Source of the DNA: Zygnema cylindricum | Lineage: Eukaryota; Streptophyta; Zygnematophyceae; Zygnematales; Zygnemataceae | Length of the DNA: 64,000 nucleotides | Direction: 5' to 3' | Assembly (NCBI GenBank): GCA_037447655.1 | Contig: JBBHKE010003028.1 | Coordinates: forward strand, 55,383 to 119,382 | In this document: piece by piece, positions 1 to 12,332 of the stretch | Layout: every line of letters begins with the position of its first letter | Numbering within the stretch: position 1 is the first letter of the stretch | The notes under the pieces: generated by a model | Seen by the model: the letters and a program-made list of their open reading frames with translations, nothing else | The model's database searches: none | Told to the model about the DNA's origin: nothing | Program-made: the position numbers and the translations under genes

Positions 1-735
1 GAAGATCACATGAAAAGCCCATAACACAACTTACAATAAGACTATCGTCAGATTCGGACGATCGGACGGTCGATGATGAAAGTAAATCACGTGGAAAGCC
101 CGTAACACAACTTAAAGGCCTACCAAAAAACGCCTACTTTTGAACTATGGGTTTCACTTTTTAGATATAATAAATACATGCTACCATAATGGTCAACGAA
201 TGCGAATCGAGGAGTACCTACCGTTCATGAGCTCCATCTCAACAGGAACAGCAACTGCTGAAAACAGAAGATGGAACGCGTAAACTGCATATTTAACACG
301 TGAATGCGTAGAACTGCATCCTAACATCGCGTAAATGATACATGGATCGCATAATCGTTTACATAGAACCATAGTTCAAAAGTAGGTGAAAGTAGGCCCA
401 TACAATATGCCTACTGTACGCAAAACATACAATATGACCTTAAGACCCATAATGTATTGGTCCCAAAATGAAAAAAATAGTAACAGGGGTGAGTTGTACA
501 TCGATCGATAGAGAATTAAACGTCATGTCTATATTTTGAAAAACATTCGGACAAAAAAATAATTTTTTGTGAGTTTTTAGGTATATTTTGTTTAAACCGT
601 CAGATTCGGGCGATCGGACGGTCGCTGATCAAAGTAACGATCTAAGAAGATCACATGAAAAGCCCCATAACACAACTTACGATAAAGGCGCCTATAAGAG
701 GCCTACAATACAAACGCCTACTTTTGAACTATGCA
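1..735. repeat. Direct repeats in degenerate repeat-derived DNA
   Basis: Two diverged copies of a block of about 100-140 bp lie at roughly 50-150 and 597-735. Both begin near TCAGATTCGGRCGATCGGAC and both end in CCTACTTTTGAACTATG. A third partial copy (AGAAGATCACATGAAAAGCC-like) starts the window. No coding region is supported; the short open frame at 588-788 lies inside the repeat. The flanking DNA to about 1150 shows nothing else I recognise. Confidence 0.6.
131..386. mobile_element. Possible small inverted-repeat element
   Basis: CCTACTTTTGAACTATG at 131-147 is repeated in reverse complement at 370-386, giving a 17-bp perfect inverted repeat around a 256-bp non-coding unit. No clear target-site duplication was seen, so this could also be chance reuse of the repeat end that recurs at about 717-733. 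Confidence 0.3.
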
Positions 736-1222
736 TAGAACGCAAATATATCTTACATGGAACGCGTGAAGGGTACAGTTCATCGTGAATCGCTATTACC
801 GTTTATAACGCCAATTCGGTGCCCACTTGAGGTACTTTCATATTAGGGTGAATAACTGTAATATAATGTTGTTTTAAGTAGTGTGGCTTACGGATCGCTC
901 AATTTTGTACCATTTTGTACTTTAATAAGTAAGAAATTACAAAACAAAGGTTAATACAGTCGCACTCGCATGTGAATGTGAAATCATAAAACGTGTGACA
1001 AAAAAGATGTGACGTTACACGATTCTCGGTAAAGGGTTAACATTTAACTGCGTGAAAATTTCCATCACGTGCGGATGCATAATCACGCGACGGCGTAACG
1101 ATTTGGAACATTTTGTACGTGTAACTGTTTTAGGGTAAAGATCTTAATTGCCGACAATTAGGGTCAAGTTCCATCAGTCGTTTCTGTAATCGTACGGCCA
1201 ACTCTACGGGTCGGGTTAATTG

Positions 1223-1892
1223 AGGGTAACATTCCATTAGGCCGTCTCAATAAATGTACGGATAAATCTACGGAGATCGTTTACTAGAAGCCCGCTCCAT
1301 TGTGTCGGGCCAGTGAAAAACCTTTCGAAATTATGATTGGTGCCACATAGTTAGTGTTCACATTTTGAAAATCTAAAAATATTTTACAAACGTAAAATCT
1401 GAATGATAATATCTGTTCCAGCGGAGGTGGTTAATGATTTGTACAAAAAGTTTGCAGCCAGAATTTAATTTTGAAAATGGAAATCGAAATTTTGAAACGG
1501 AATGGAAAAAAGACGCACCAAACTTTGAAGGTCGGTGAATGCCAAACGTAGCGTGCGATGATACTTTTTGTTGACTTGTATCCGGCGTGGCAGGCGGCAC
1601 ACAACATGTACGACATGTAGGCCTGTGATCGCTTTTTCAAAGTGGATATTATTTTGATTTTTCATGTGTACCTATGGTACACGACCAATGGGAAGCAACT
1701 CTTTCGGGATCTCAAAAAGTAAAATACAGAACAGTCAGCAATTACGCCTACATCATTAGAGCATCCCGATAGCTTTCCAGTAACGATGTTTTGTCTGACA
1801 AAAAAAAAATAGTACGGCTCTGTACGGCGCTGTACGAAAACATTCGGCGTCCAGTAGCGAACCTCACGTATCGTCTAATGGAATGTTACCCT
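1223..1892. mobile_element. Non-autonomous terminal-inverted-repeat element, copy 1
   Basis: An 18-bp perfect inverted repeat, AGGGTAACATTCCATTAG at 1223-1240 and its reverse complement at 1875-1892, bounds about 670 bp without a convincing gene. A second terminal-like block (AGGGTCAAGTTCCATCAG) lies just outside at 1160-1177, so the left end looks tandemly doubled. The interior aligns by eye along its length with 54721-55435, which shows a dispersed family. No clean target duplication was identified, so the superfamily is open. Confidence 0.65.
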
Positions 1893-2042
1893 GAGTCGAT
1901 GTTCCATCACGAACAGTCTGTAATCCACGTGTTATACATTGAGTGGCACCACGTGGGTTTTGACCAGATATTTAAAATCTTTAAAAAATCTTCACACCGA
2001 CAAATTTCAATTCAAATCTTCACTCGCGCACCATGTACATAC

Positions 2043-3095
2043 TGTAGAAATTAATGGTCCATTTTAAGTATTTTCTAGGTCTAAATAGAAATACAGAAAG
2101 AAGCCGAGGCAGTCTACCGCTAACTTCTCTCTCCAACTCTCAAACTTGTCGCAGTCACTGAGAAATTGGAGAGGGAGTTAGAGCCATGGCTACCCAGGCT
2201 ATCCAGAGGTTTACGGGAAATATATATAAGTTAGGGGCTTATTCACTAAAAGGTAAGTGCCGGCCACAAGATTTGATCCTAGTACCTACCGGCCGGCAGA
2301 CAGCCGGTAGTCGGTAGCCTTAGCCGTTAAGTCTATAACTAGTGTTACGTACTATATGGTTTGATAATTAATTAAACATTATCAGGTAGGATAATTCATT
2401 TAACTGTAACTGTTTACGGGATACATAGATCCAGTAATGTAAAAGTACGGATTACGGTACGGATAAGAAACCAATACCGCGCATTTATTTCTTTAATGAA
2501 ACGAATATCGCGCATGTATTTATTACGGCTACGATTAAATGTGAATTTAATCGGACGACCTGAATTAACGCCGAGATCGCGGAAGAGGATTTCAGCCGTT
2601 TGTGGTCATCGCCGCATCATATGACACGTGGCGGAATGACATTGGATCACGGCATCTCCGAGGATTAAGGGAGCGAATCCGGACATACCAGTATCGACAT
2701 TAAGGCCATGTCGTACAGTGTCCGTACAAAAACTACACCGACAGCTGTACTTTTGTGTACGGAACTGTAATTTGATTGGCTTTGTACATCAGTAGATAGA
2801 GTTTGTGAGAGAGATAGGACTTAGAAAAATTTGGAGATAGGACCTTCTCTCCCAGAGAGCTTCTGTACAAAAGGTCAACTTTGACCCTCCATAACTTACT
2901 GCTTAGGGGAGCAAATTCAGAAATTCTTTTTGCTATCGACTCAGGGGAGTCTTACCTCCACAGGGGTGAAGTGGTCAGAGTTATTATCTGTCAGGGTGGC
3001 AGTTGTTTTTGTTGAAACACAAAGGGGTCAGGGTTATCCTAGAGGCTTCTTGGAAGCTGTCCAATCTGAGGACTTATGGAGGTCTGAGAGTTTCA
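2043..3095 (+). mobile_element. Solo Copia-type LTR (E)
   Basis: The sequence runs from TGTAGAAATT to GGTCTGAGAGTTTCA and matches, block by block, the LTRs of elements B, C, F and H. Shared blocks are the TATTTTCTAGGTC start region, the ACTTGTCGCAGTCACTGA core at 2144-2161, the tRNA-like double hairpin at about 2257-2300, the GATTGG box and start-region block at about 2775-2830, and the leader hairpin at 2938-2951. No internal retroviral coding follows. The final 20 nt hold the ATG that serves as the gag start in full elements. The 5-bp flanks (CATAC, CACCA) do not match. Confidence 0.8.
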
Positions 3096-3169
3096 CACCA
3101 TTAACAAATTTCCCATTTCCATGTACATCGGGATCTTTTGTTCTCTAGTCCTCACATCCTCACCCTTCA
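3096..3169. other. Short unassigned spacer
   Basis: About 75 bp between the solo LTR and the Gypsy repeat. CCATGTACATC at about 3118 resembles CCATGTACATAC just left of the solo LTR, hinting at a duplicated target, but this is weak. Confidence 0.3.
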
Positions 3170-4453
3170 TGGCTTCAAGCCCTCCCTCTACACATGAATC
3201 ATTGAAAGGAGAAGGCAAGTTTGTTTGGCCTCTAGGTAATTGGAGTGAGTTTTAGCGGTGGCTACAATGCCCACCCTGCCTTAGTCTTTAGGACGTGAGC
3301 ACGCCCCACATATAACCAGCGGCCGCTGGCAGTGTGATCACTCAGTTTCCCTCCAATCCCTTACCACGTCGCATTGTGGTTCTATCGACACACGTTAGAG
3401 CACCCTCACCGGTCACGACAGTCGATATGCGAGTGAGCAAACTTCTTCTTGGTTTCTAACCAAGCTATGATATCATATGTTATAGGATTTCTAACCTCTC
3501 AGAAAATACCATTACTTCAATCAATTTCAACCACACATTCCACACATTGGAAAATACACATCTACATTGGAAAGCACTTTCATAAGGATAAACTTTAAAT
3601 TATAAGAAGCTTCTGTCCACATAACTTATGCTTGGTCTCTTGCCCTCATGGCTCAACCCTTCTTATTAAAATATTTTCCTCTACTCTCCTCTCTTAATTA
3701 TTCTATCTCTTAACTACTAAAACACTACTTATTTTGTAAGAGATTTCAATGCCAAAATGCCAATGCTCCAATTTGGTTTTAATCGCTCAAGACCAATATC
3801 AGTCAAAATTTCCACAAACTTTTCCAAAGGAAAAGATGTTTACTCTCCTCTTAGACATCACTATTTATCCATAATCGCCCTGGACTCACCATGCTAGAGT
3901 CAACGCTCTGTTGAACAGGTTTTACCTGGGCCAATCATTGATCAGCAAGGACTCAAACTGACCAATGCAAAAACGTGCGAAATCTCTTACTAACTACGTA
4001 GCATTTCTAACCAATCAAACGCTATATTTCACTACGTATCATTTACGTGCAAAAGTGCGCGCCAAACGAAACGCGACTTCGCACGAACGTGCCTTGCAAA
4101 TTTCGCACGCGAAACTTCCTACGAAATTCCATAAATTGAAAGTGACGTTTCGTACTAAAAATTGTACGAAACGAACCATCGTGCGTACCAAACGAAATAT
4201 TGATTTCGTTTAGTACTTTATAAACGTACGCCTTAAATTCCGCGGATAGTTTGACCCTTAACCCGCAACAATGAACACCCAATTGTTCTTTTTAACCTCG
4301 CGCTGTCGCCTAATTACACCAATCACTATATCTTTTAAAATACAACCCCAAATCGTGCAATTCTTTCACGGATGTCTATCAAATTCAAAACTCTATTTTC
4401 CTAACACTTAAATGCCCATTTACGAACAAGTTTGATCCACTATTACTGTTACA
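3170..4453 (-). mobile_element. Gypsy LTR plus primer site and leader, left copy
   Basis: This block is repeated at 17405-18666. On the minus strand it begins TGTAACAGTAATAG. The LTR proper ends near 3478, and is followed by a decayed primer-binding site (the right copy reads TGGTATCAAAGC) and about 300 bp of leader ending at TTGAAGCCA. As the copy downstream of the pol genes it should be a 3' LTR only. The extra primer site and leader mean it is a tandem or second partial element. Confidence 0.65.
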
Positions 4454-4559
4454 TCATCCCCTCTTTATATTTAAAAGACCTCAGTTAAAACACATTTCAT
4501 TCGCAAGACGGGGCTTTTATATTATTATCCTTCCAATACCTTTGTAAAAACTCAGAATT

Positions 4560-6849
4560 TTTATCTTCTAAAGTTAAATCATCTTCTTGCCTTCCTAGAT
4601 AATGCACTTGTAGAATATAGTATTGCCAACCTTAAACCGTTGACCAACCCAATCTATTACCCATCTGTGAACCTTATGTTCTATAATTATTAAGGGATCT
4701 AATTCTAATTCTCCTTCAATTGGTCGAAGATTTGCTAGTTTCAACTGGCTGATGTGTATCACTGGATGAATTTTTGTTGGAGGAAAGTCCAATTTGGCAA
4801 CAACTGACAATATCATCTCGATTACCATAAAGGGTCCGATCTACTTAGGAGAAAATTTCCCTATAAGATCCGATTGTCCCTCGATCTTGCACCTGTAATG
4901 AGTTGTTGAAAGCCAAACCTTGTCACTTGTGCTTAACACCCAATCACCCCGTTTGCGGTTAGCATTTAGTTTTTGCATTCGTTGTGCCTCCACTAATGCA
5001 TACTGGGCTGTTTTCCAAACCGTTTGAATGTATTCCCAAAATTCTGTTCTAGAACCCCTATTCTCTTAAGTAACCCGTGTTATTAAGTCCAATGCTTCTC
5101 TCGGTTGGTATCCGTATGTAACTTCAAACGGTGAGAATCTTTTACTAGCATGTTTACATGAATTTTATGCAAATTGTATTAATGGCAGTTTAGATTCCCA
5201 TGTGTTCTGAACCCCACTGCAAACAGTCCTAAACATTTCTTATAGCGTACGGTTCATCCTTTCTGTTTGTCCATCTGTATGAGGATGATAAGAGGTTCTT
5301 TTTTTTAATTCAGTGCCTAAATTTTGATGCAATTCTTTCCAAAATGTAGACGTAAATTTAGAATCCTTATCACTGACTATAAACAAGGGAACTCCATGAT
5401 GTCTGACCACGCTGTCAAAATATAACTTTGCAATATCTACCACTGAATGAGTATATTTTGCAAGGGATAAAGATTGCCATTTTATTGAACCTATCGACTA
5501 CGACCATGATACTATCATTTCTTCTAGATGTAGTTGGTAACCTGACAATAAAATGTATACTGACAAATTCCCATGGTCTTTTCAAGATATCCAAAGGTTT
5601 TAAGAAACCTTTACGTTTCTGTTTACTAGGTTTACTCTGTTGGCAAGGGACACAACTCTCCACGTGTTTCAAAACCTCTTTTGCCATCCCAGGCCAAAAC
5701 AATCTACTCTGCAACCGACTGAGAGTTTTATCTCGACCTAGATGTCCTAAATGCTCATGGGCTTCTTGTAAAAGTTGTTTTCTTAAGTCTCCCATTTCAT
5801 GAATATATAATCTATCCCTTTTTCGCAAATACAGTAAACCATCTTCTATTCTAAAGTTTTGGACATGCTTCTCATTCAATAGGTCAGAATTCCCTTCGAA
5901 ATATTATTGCAAATCAAAACAAAATAGTGATCTTTATCATAACCATTTTTAACACCATCTAAAAACAATTTATCTTGAACCACCACATTTATTTCAAAAC
6001 ATCTACTTAAAGGATCTGCTACTACATTTGTCTTTCCATGAATATGCTTGACATTAAATGTGAATTATGCCAATTTTTGCATCCATCTAACCTGTCTGCC
6101 AGTCATAATCTGTGCATCACTTGATCTCTAAACTATGCCAAGAGTGCTTTATTATCACAGTAAATTGTAAATTCTTTATTATGCAAATAACAACGCCATT
6201 TCACCAATGCATGAACTATTGCGAGTAATTCTTTTTCCTGTGCTGGATAGTTCTTTTCAGCATCATTGAATTTCCTGGACTCAAAAGCAATAGAATAAAA
6301 ATGTTTTCTGACTTTTTGACTTATGATTGTACAAAGACCTTTATCAGATGCATCAGTAGTGATCAGAACTTCAAATTCCCCAGCAGGATCAGGATACACC
6401 AGTCTAGGGGTAGAGGTCAAATTCCCTTTTAGTTCCTCGAAAGCTCTCTCTTGATCGGCTCCCCACACAAACGTCTCCTTCTCCAGAAGTAAATCCGTCA
6501 ATGGTGCAGCGATCATACTGAAGTTCCTGATAAATTTCCTGTAATAAGTGGCCAATCCCAAAAATGATCTAACTTCTATGACATTAGTGGGTTGCTTCCA
6601 ATTTTGTATTGTAATAATTTTTGATAGAACTGTTTTAACACTTTCCCCACTACCTATATGTCCCAAAAATAATTGTTCACTTTTAAGAAAGCTGGATTTT
6701 GACAATTTTCCATAAAACTTTCTTTCCGTTAACCTTTCCAAAACTTTCCTTATATGAGTTACATGTTGTTCTTTAGATTCACTGTAAATTAGAATATCAT
6801 CTATGAACACTTGAACAAACTCATCTATATAATCTGAAAAGGTTTGGTT
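4560..6849 (-). pseudogene. pol: Ty3/Gypsy pol remnant: RT end, RNaseH, integrase, chromo-like tail
   Basis: Reading leftward from 6849 the frame enters reverse transcriptase just before the FIDD catalytic motif (FVQVFIDDILIYS), continues through the RNaseH region (VLITTDASDKG, IVHALVKWR, IYCDNKALL) to about 6133, then the integrase HHCC finger (HLGHLGRDKT, CVPCQ; about 5660-5790), the core with SDKDSKF, and DGQTERMNR near 5245. A tail at 4595-4828 has the HPVIHISQLK motif and a weak chromodomain-like end typical of chromoviruses. Several frameshifts and stops separate the pieces. The first catalytic Asp of integrase, normally in a ...MDFI context, reads SIHFI, so it is lost. Gag, protease and most of RT are missing because the Copia pair replaces them from 6850 on. 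Confidence 0.85.
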
Positions 6850-7813
6850 TGTTGTTTTTAAAAGCTTTATCTTCAGTAGATAGAGTTGTGAAGGGAGAAA
6901 TAACACTTAGAATATTTTGGGAATGTTAGATATAATACTTACCTTGAATAGTGTGACAGTAAAGTATTTCACTAAGAGTATTCTGTACGGTCTTATAAGA
7001 CATGCGTCGGCATTGCAGACAAACGCAGGAAATACGGAATGGTCCCGGAAACATGGCGCCTATCGAACGAGTAACTTCGGCAAATTGAGCAGACGGAAAA
7101 TGAACCGGACATATGGGAACACAATTGTGAAGAGCAAACATTGGACATTGATTTCTATCAGACTGACGATTAAGATTTGAGTGGGGACCACAGGTGACGA
7201 GATGTACCATAAGCAGTTCAGATATTCGTACTAGTTTCCAACAGCAGGTTGGACATTTTATACATTTGTTGACACAGCATGCAACATTATGAGTACGGCT
7301 CCAGATTAGGAAAACCTGACGAAACATTTATCTGTAGCGTAGTGTATTATGAAATAGTGTTTCTGTGTGTAGTTTATAGGCTAGTTACAATTAGGTTGTG
7401 GAAGTACATTAGCGTACCTTGTCGTACTACAATACAGTACCACTATTCCAGGTGTAGTCATCTGATTGGTCAGTGAGCAGTAGATACTCGCTCACTGTAT
7501 AAAGTTTTAGGACTTAGAATTATTTTGTATTCAGTTTTGGGATATTGGGAATTTACAAGGCAGTTTTTGGGAAACTTGCAGGTCTTATATCATATGGTTA
7601 AATGAGTCAATTTGTGTGTAACTTTGGGAGTTTATAGTGTGTTTGGCGATTATCTTGTATGCTGAATTCTGAGTAAATTTGACCTGTGAGTCAGTTTTTA
7701 CAGTGTGACAAAGATCAGTGTTTGATAGGATTTCTTGTTAGCTTCTGGTTAAGTATGTCTACTTCTACAACTATTGCCGCAACACCACCAGCACCAGTTA
7801 TCATGGAACAACA
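6850..7813 (+). mobile_element. 5' LTR of Copia element A
   Basis: Begins TGTTGTTTTTAAAAGC and ends ATGGAACAACA directly before the primer-binding site. It belongs to the same LTR type as D (16412-17398, inverted) and solo LTR I (26112-27093). A TATA-like CTGTATAAAG at about 7497 followed by a GGACTTAGAATT block marks the likely transcript start. This type lacks the ACTTGT-AGTCACTGA core and tRNA-like hairpin of the other LTRs. The gag ATG at 7755 lies inside it. Confidence 0.75.
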
Positions 7814-8790
7814 GGTTATGGGCCTGCCTCCAAGAATTCAAGTCTTTAATGGCCAGCGGTATGCTTACTTGGCGGATATGGTTGAGTCTTATTTTGAAAC
7901 TGCATGCTTATTGAAAATTTTGGATGGATCACTTGATGAAGCCGATCTGACTTGGGCGAAAAAGAATTCGCTGTCTCGGAACACTCTCAAATTGTGTCTC
8001 TCGGAGAATATGGTTATGTCGAGAATCAAGATGAAGAAAGCGATTGACATCTGGAAATCGCTGAAGGCTTTTTATGAAAAAGCGAATGTTCAAGAAGAAC
8101 TTCTGTTGGCAAGAAAATTCTGGCACTACAAATACTAGGGGGGAACAATGGCCGAGTATACAGATAACTTTCGAGCTCTCATTGACTCTTATGCTTGTGC
8201 TGGTGGGAGTTTTCCGAGTTTCAGCAAGCTGCTCTGATTATTAGAGGTCTTCCAAGCGGTATGAAAGATGCATCTGCTGAATTGAAAAAGCATGATAAGT
8301 CTAGCTGGACACTTCAACTGGCTATCAATATTATCTTAGAGGAAGAGTCTACGTCTAAGATGCTTAATGGAGAAAAGCAAGTATAGGCTTTTAACACAGA
8401 CTATGACAGAAAATGACAGTTTAACCCGCGAAAAAATCAGTTTAATCAACAAAGGAATCAGTTTAACCAAAACCAAGGTCAGTTTAAACAGTTTGATCAA
8501 GGGCAGAATAGTAGATCTTTCACTACTTGTTTTTATTGTTCAAAAAAAGGTCATGGCTATAGGTACTGTCTTAAGCTCAAAAAGGCGAATGGAACAAGTT
8601 TGTATAGGCCAGGTTGGCAGCAATGTCAGTTTAATCAGAGCTTTTCTAGTTATCAGCTGCAAAACAAATCCTTGTTTTCATCATCTGTAGATCAGGAGGA
8701 TGAGTCTATAACTTTCAATGAGCAGGATGATGCAGAGTTATTTCCAATGGCGGCAGCAATGGAAGGCTCAAAAGACGTCGGTTAGATCAT
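7755..8790 (+). pseudogene. gag: Copia A gag remnant with zinc knuckle
   Basis: The start at 7755 (MSTSTTIAATPPAP) is preferred because D has the same N-terminus (MSTSTTTAAGSPP). The capsid-like region follows in several frames (7755-8138, 8195-8386 and on), with the typical spacing of a UBN2-type Copia gag. A CCHC zinc knuckle, CFYCSKKGHGYRYC, lies at about 8525-8570. Frameshifts near 8140 and 8390 break it. In a live element this protein forms the cytoplasmic virus-like particle. Identity with plant Copia gag is by motif order only. Confidence 0.75.
7814..7827 (+). promoter_or_regulatory. Primer-binding site of element A (tRNA-iMet anticodon arm)
   Basis: GGTTATGGGCC immediately follows the LTR terminus. 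It is complementary to the anticodon arm of plant initiator tRNA-Met (GGGCCCAUAACC, from general knowledge) rather than to the tRNA 3' end. This is the half-tRNA priming arrangement known for Drosophila copia. It is also read as gag codons (V-M-G-L). Confidence 0.75.
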
Positions 8791-10092
8791 GGATACTGCG
8801 GCATCGGCCCACATGTGATGGAACAAAGGACTCTTTACTAATCTCAAGTCCACACCTGCAAGGAAAATCTACTTTACCTGTAGCATGAGTGTTCAGACCT
8901 CTGCTCAGGGTGATGTGTCTTTGCTGGTAGACATAGGAGGGAAGTCTGTTGAAAGGATTCTTCACAATGTCTTATATGTAGCTGATTTCAAAAAGAATCT
9001 ATTTTCTACTTCTCTAGTTGAGAGCAAAGAATTTGAGGTCAGCCTTAAGGGTGGTACGCAGGTTGTAAGCAAGCTGGGGAAGGTGGCAATCACAAGAACT
9101 AGAGATGCAAGCAAAATGTATCGTATGGATATGGCTAAAACAAAAGAAAACGATGTTCTGTACTCAGTGTTGATTTCGAAAAATGAATTGTGGCATAAAA
9201 GACTAGGTCATGTTCACTATGACAGCTTGTAGAAAATGGTTAATTTTGGTAAAATAGAAGGTGTTTCTCTTACTAATCAGCCAGTTAAAACATGTGATGG
9301 CTGCTCACTAGGAAAGATTCACAAGTTACCTTTCTCACAAGTGTCAGAACATCGGTCTACGAAAGTTTTGCAGCTTATACATTCTGATGTTTTGGGACTA
9401 GCTCTGGTGCCCACTGCTGGGGGGTCAGGTTTATGGTGACATCTACAGATGATTTCTCTAGGTTCACGAAGGTGTATTTCCTGAACGAAAAGAGCGAAGT
9501 GTTCGGCTACTTGAAACACTACAAGGCTTGGGCAGAAAAACTGCACAATGCTCCAATTTTGGAGCTCAGATCGGACAATGGAGGAGAGTACATATCAAAA
9601 GAGTTTGACAAATTTCTTCTGGATGAGGGTATCAGTCGCCAGCTCACGGTCCCTTACATACCAAAGCAAAATGACGTCTCAGAAAGACTGAATATGACTA
9701 TTGGAGAAAGTGGTAGATCTATGTTAGCTGACAAAAATGTTGATATGAAATTATGGGCTGAGGCCCTCAATTGTGCAGTTTACATTAAAAATAGAATAGG
9801 TTCTAGGTCAATTAGCGCTACACCTTTTGAGATATGGACCGGTAGAAAACCAAATGTTAGTCATTTCATAGTATTCGGAAGTAAATGCTTTATTTTGGAC
9901 ACTTCACCGAATACTTGGAAATTGGAACCGAAAGGTTTGCCAGGTATTCTACTAGGGTATGATGAACATTCAAAGGGATATAGAGTATCTGTTTTAGATA
10001 AGAAAAAGATAGTAGTAGCTAGAATTGTAATTTTGCAAGATGAAAATGAATCCGCAGATTTTTTTACATTGAAAGAAACCCAGGCAGCATAA
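8770..10092 (+). pseudogene. pol: Copia A protease and integrase remnant
   Basis: The protease motif reads MDTAASAHM (canonical D-S/T-G-A), so the glycine is replaced, and a TGA follows at about 8818. The GAG-pre-integrase segment WHKRLGHVHYDSL is followed by a stop at 9230 and the zinc-binding CDGCSLGKIHKLPF. The integrase core has LIHSDVLG, DDFSRFTKVYF, SDNGGEY and SERLNMTI, so all three acidic positions are recognisable. The 219-codon frame at 9433-10092 is intact. The Asp in LIHSDV lies in the frame just before it, separated by a one-base shift and stop at about 9438. Confidence 0.8.
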
Positions 10093-10188
10093 AAATCACA
10101 GGAATATGTTATACTTCACACTCTAAAGACTTTATATTTTCCTGCTATTCAACCCCAGATTGCAGAACAACTTTCTTCTAATAGTCAA

Positions 10189-10930
10189 GTGCCTCTAACA
10201 ACTCAGATGGAGCAAACTAAGCAGCTCCAGGACCAAACAAAACGGGTGACCAGACCAACTAAGAATGCGAGACATCCTTCGGTCTCCGCCTCAGAATTTC
10301 CGAGAGGAAGGAGATCTAGCAGCTGCTTTCAATCAAGTTCCCACTTTGCTTATTCTACTAACTCGGGAGAACCTCAGACTATCCGGGAAGCCTTCTCCTC
10401 ACCTGAAAGAAATCACTAGATAGAGGCGGCAAAGGACGAAATAAAGTCTATCATGCAAGCTCAAACATGGGAGCTGGTTGATCTCCCTTTCGACCGGAAA
10501 GCCATCGGCAGCAAATGGGTATTCAAACTAAAGTTGAACCTGGATGGCACCATTGAAAGATACAAGGCCAGACTGGTGGCCAAAGGTTACAATTAAAAAG
10601 ACGGAATCGACTTTGAGGAGACATTCTCTCCAGTGGTAAGGTTTCCTAATGTCAGGATTCTTTTAAGTTGACCAGCAATTGGAAATATGGAAGTGCATCA
10701 AATGGATGTAAAAACAACTTTCCTTCATGGAGAGCTGGAAAAAACTATCTATATGCAGCAACCAGAGATATATGTAGAAAAAGGAAAAGAAAAACTAGTA
10801 TGCAAACTGATGAAATCCTTGTATGGGCTGAAACATGCCCCTAGACAATGGAACCTAAAATTAGATGAGTTCCTCACCAAATTAGGCTTAAAAAGGATAA
10901 GTTAAGATCACTCTGTGTATGTTTTACAGA
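10189..10930 (+). pseudogene. pol: Copia A reverse transcriptase, truncated
   Basis: After a linker with RVTRPTKNARHPSV, the RT domain begins with WELVD, KWVFKLKLN, RYKARLVAKGY, QMDVKTTFLHGEL and LKHAPRQWN. Stops interrupt it at about 10418, 10596, 10669 and 10903. The frame is still readable as DHSVYVLQ up to about 10930, where the sequence changes to inverted element D. The YVDD motif, RNaseH and 3' LTR are absent. Confidence 0.85.
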
Positions 10931-11004
10931 CTTCCCCCCACAACTACCATTAACAATACATCACCTTGTGCTGAAGTGTGCACACTCATGCCGCAGGCAT
11001 AGTA
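10931..11004 (-). pseudogene. Copia D, distal fragment left of insertion B
   Basis: Reverse-complemented, this matches A at about 8880-8960 (CATGAGTGT, AGGTGATGT, GGGAAGTCTGT), which is the stretch just after the protease motif. It directly continues D from 15378 once B and one copy of the TAGTA duplication are removed. Confidence 0.75.
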
Positions 11005-12190
11005 TGAAACTCTGAGACCTCCATTGGCCCTCAGAGTAGGCAGATCCTAAGAAGCTAATCTAGATAGTGCCGACTCCAAACTTGATATAAACCCAAATGA
11101 CCAACCCCTTGACAGTCAGAAGCCCAATATAGATTCACCTCGTGAAATAACACTTTCTGTGTGCTCAGTTCCACCACAGAATGCAAAGTTAGAATATGAG
11201 ATTTGGACACATTCACCCACTTTGACTTTCCCTTAGAAATGCAGCCACCCTGGCAGACAAAACCTCTGACCGACTACACCCATGTGTAGCCTGGACTCCC
11301 CTAAGTCTGCAGCAAAAAGAATCACTGAAAATGGTCAATTAAATTAATAATTATGGCTGGCCAAAGTTTGCCATTTATAAAAGGTGCTCTCTGGGAGAGG
11401 CAGCTACTTACCCAAAATTTTCTAAGTCCTATTCCCTCTTTAAAACTCTATCTACTGAAGTACGGCACCAATCAAATTAATGTGTCGTACAGAAAAGTAC
11501 ATGTGCCGGTGTACTTTATGTACGGCCATTGTACAACATGGCCAAAATGTCGACACGTGTCATAGCCGGATTAGTTAGTGCAATCTCCGGAGTCGCCGCA
11601 TTCCAACATTGTCGCGCCATGTGTCACATGACATGGTGATGACTGAAAAACGCCAAAAGTACATAATCCGTGATCGCGGCGCCTATCGTGGCCGTCTGAT
11701 CAAACCGGATACAATTGTAGCCGTTGAAAATATACGTACGATATTTGTTTCGCGTTCGAAACAAATGCGCGGTATCTGTTTCATAAAATACATTAAATCG
11801 TACTCAGTACTATACAAAACTGTATCTATGCATTACGTATCTATTCCTGTTAGACGAACTAGTCTACGTGTACGAATATAAATATCTGTCAAACCTATTG
11901 TACTCTAGCACTGTATTTAGACTTTTTGGTTAAAGCGAACGGCTAGTTTGACGGACGGCAGGTACCAGGATCAAATCCTGGGTCCGTCACAGCTTTTGGA
12001 TAACTCTATTAAGAATTGCCTGTCCACTTTGGATAGCCTAGGCAGCCATGGATCTAACTCCTCTTCAAGTCTTTAGTGACTACGACAAGTGTGGGGACTT
12101 GAGTGAAGAGTTAGAGGTAGGTTGTTAGTGTCCCCTTTTTGCTTTTTTATTTTACAATCTCTAGACTTAGAAAATACTTAAATTTCAACA
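11005..12190 (-). repeat. 3' LTR of element B
   Basis: On the minus strand it runs TGTTGAAATTT ... GAGTTTCA. It contains TATA (TTTATAAATGG on minus, about 11379), the GACTCCCCTAAGTC leader hairpin at 11293-11306, the conserved core at 12071-12090 and the tRNA-like double hairpin at about 11950-11990. The purine-rich tract AGAAAATAAGGGCAG lies just outside its start and is the likely polypurine tract. Confidence 0.85.
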
Positions 12191-12241
12191 CTGCCCTTAT
12201 TTTCTAGTCTACTTACTTTTAACTCCCATCAAATACAACAA

Positions 12242-12245
<4 letters not shown>

Positions 12246-12329
<84 letters not shown>
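12246..12329. repeat. (AT)n microsatellite
   Basis: An uninterrupted TA/AT dinucleotide run inside element B, near the end of the fused frame, where it would encode alternating Ile-Tyr. No counterpart is visible in element C, so it expanded after the two copies separated or was lost in C. Confidence 0.95.

Positions 12330-12332
<3 letters not shown>

Noticed and set aside
11353-11881. Repeated short frames at 11353-11565 / 14540-14752 and 11609-11881 / 14667-15068 as a conserved small protein pair
   Set aside because: They recur because they are within the two LTRs of element B; related LTRs at other sites do not keep the frames.
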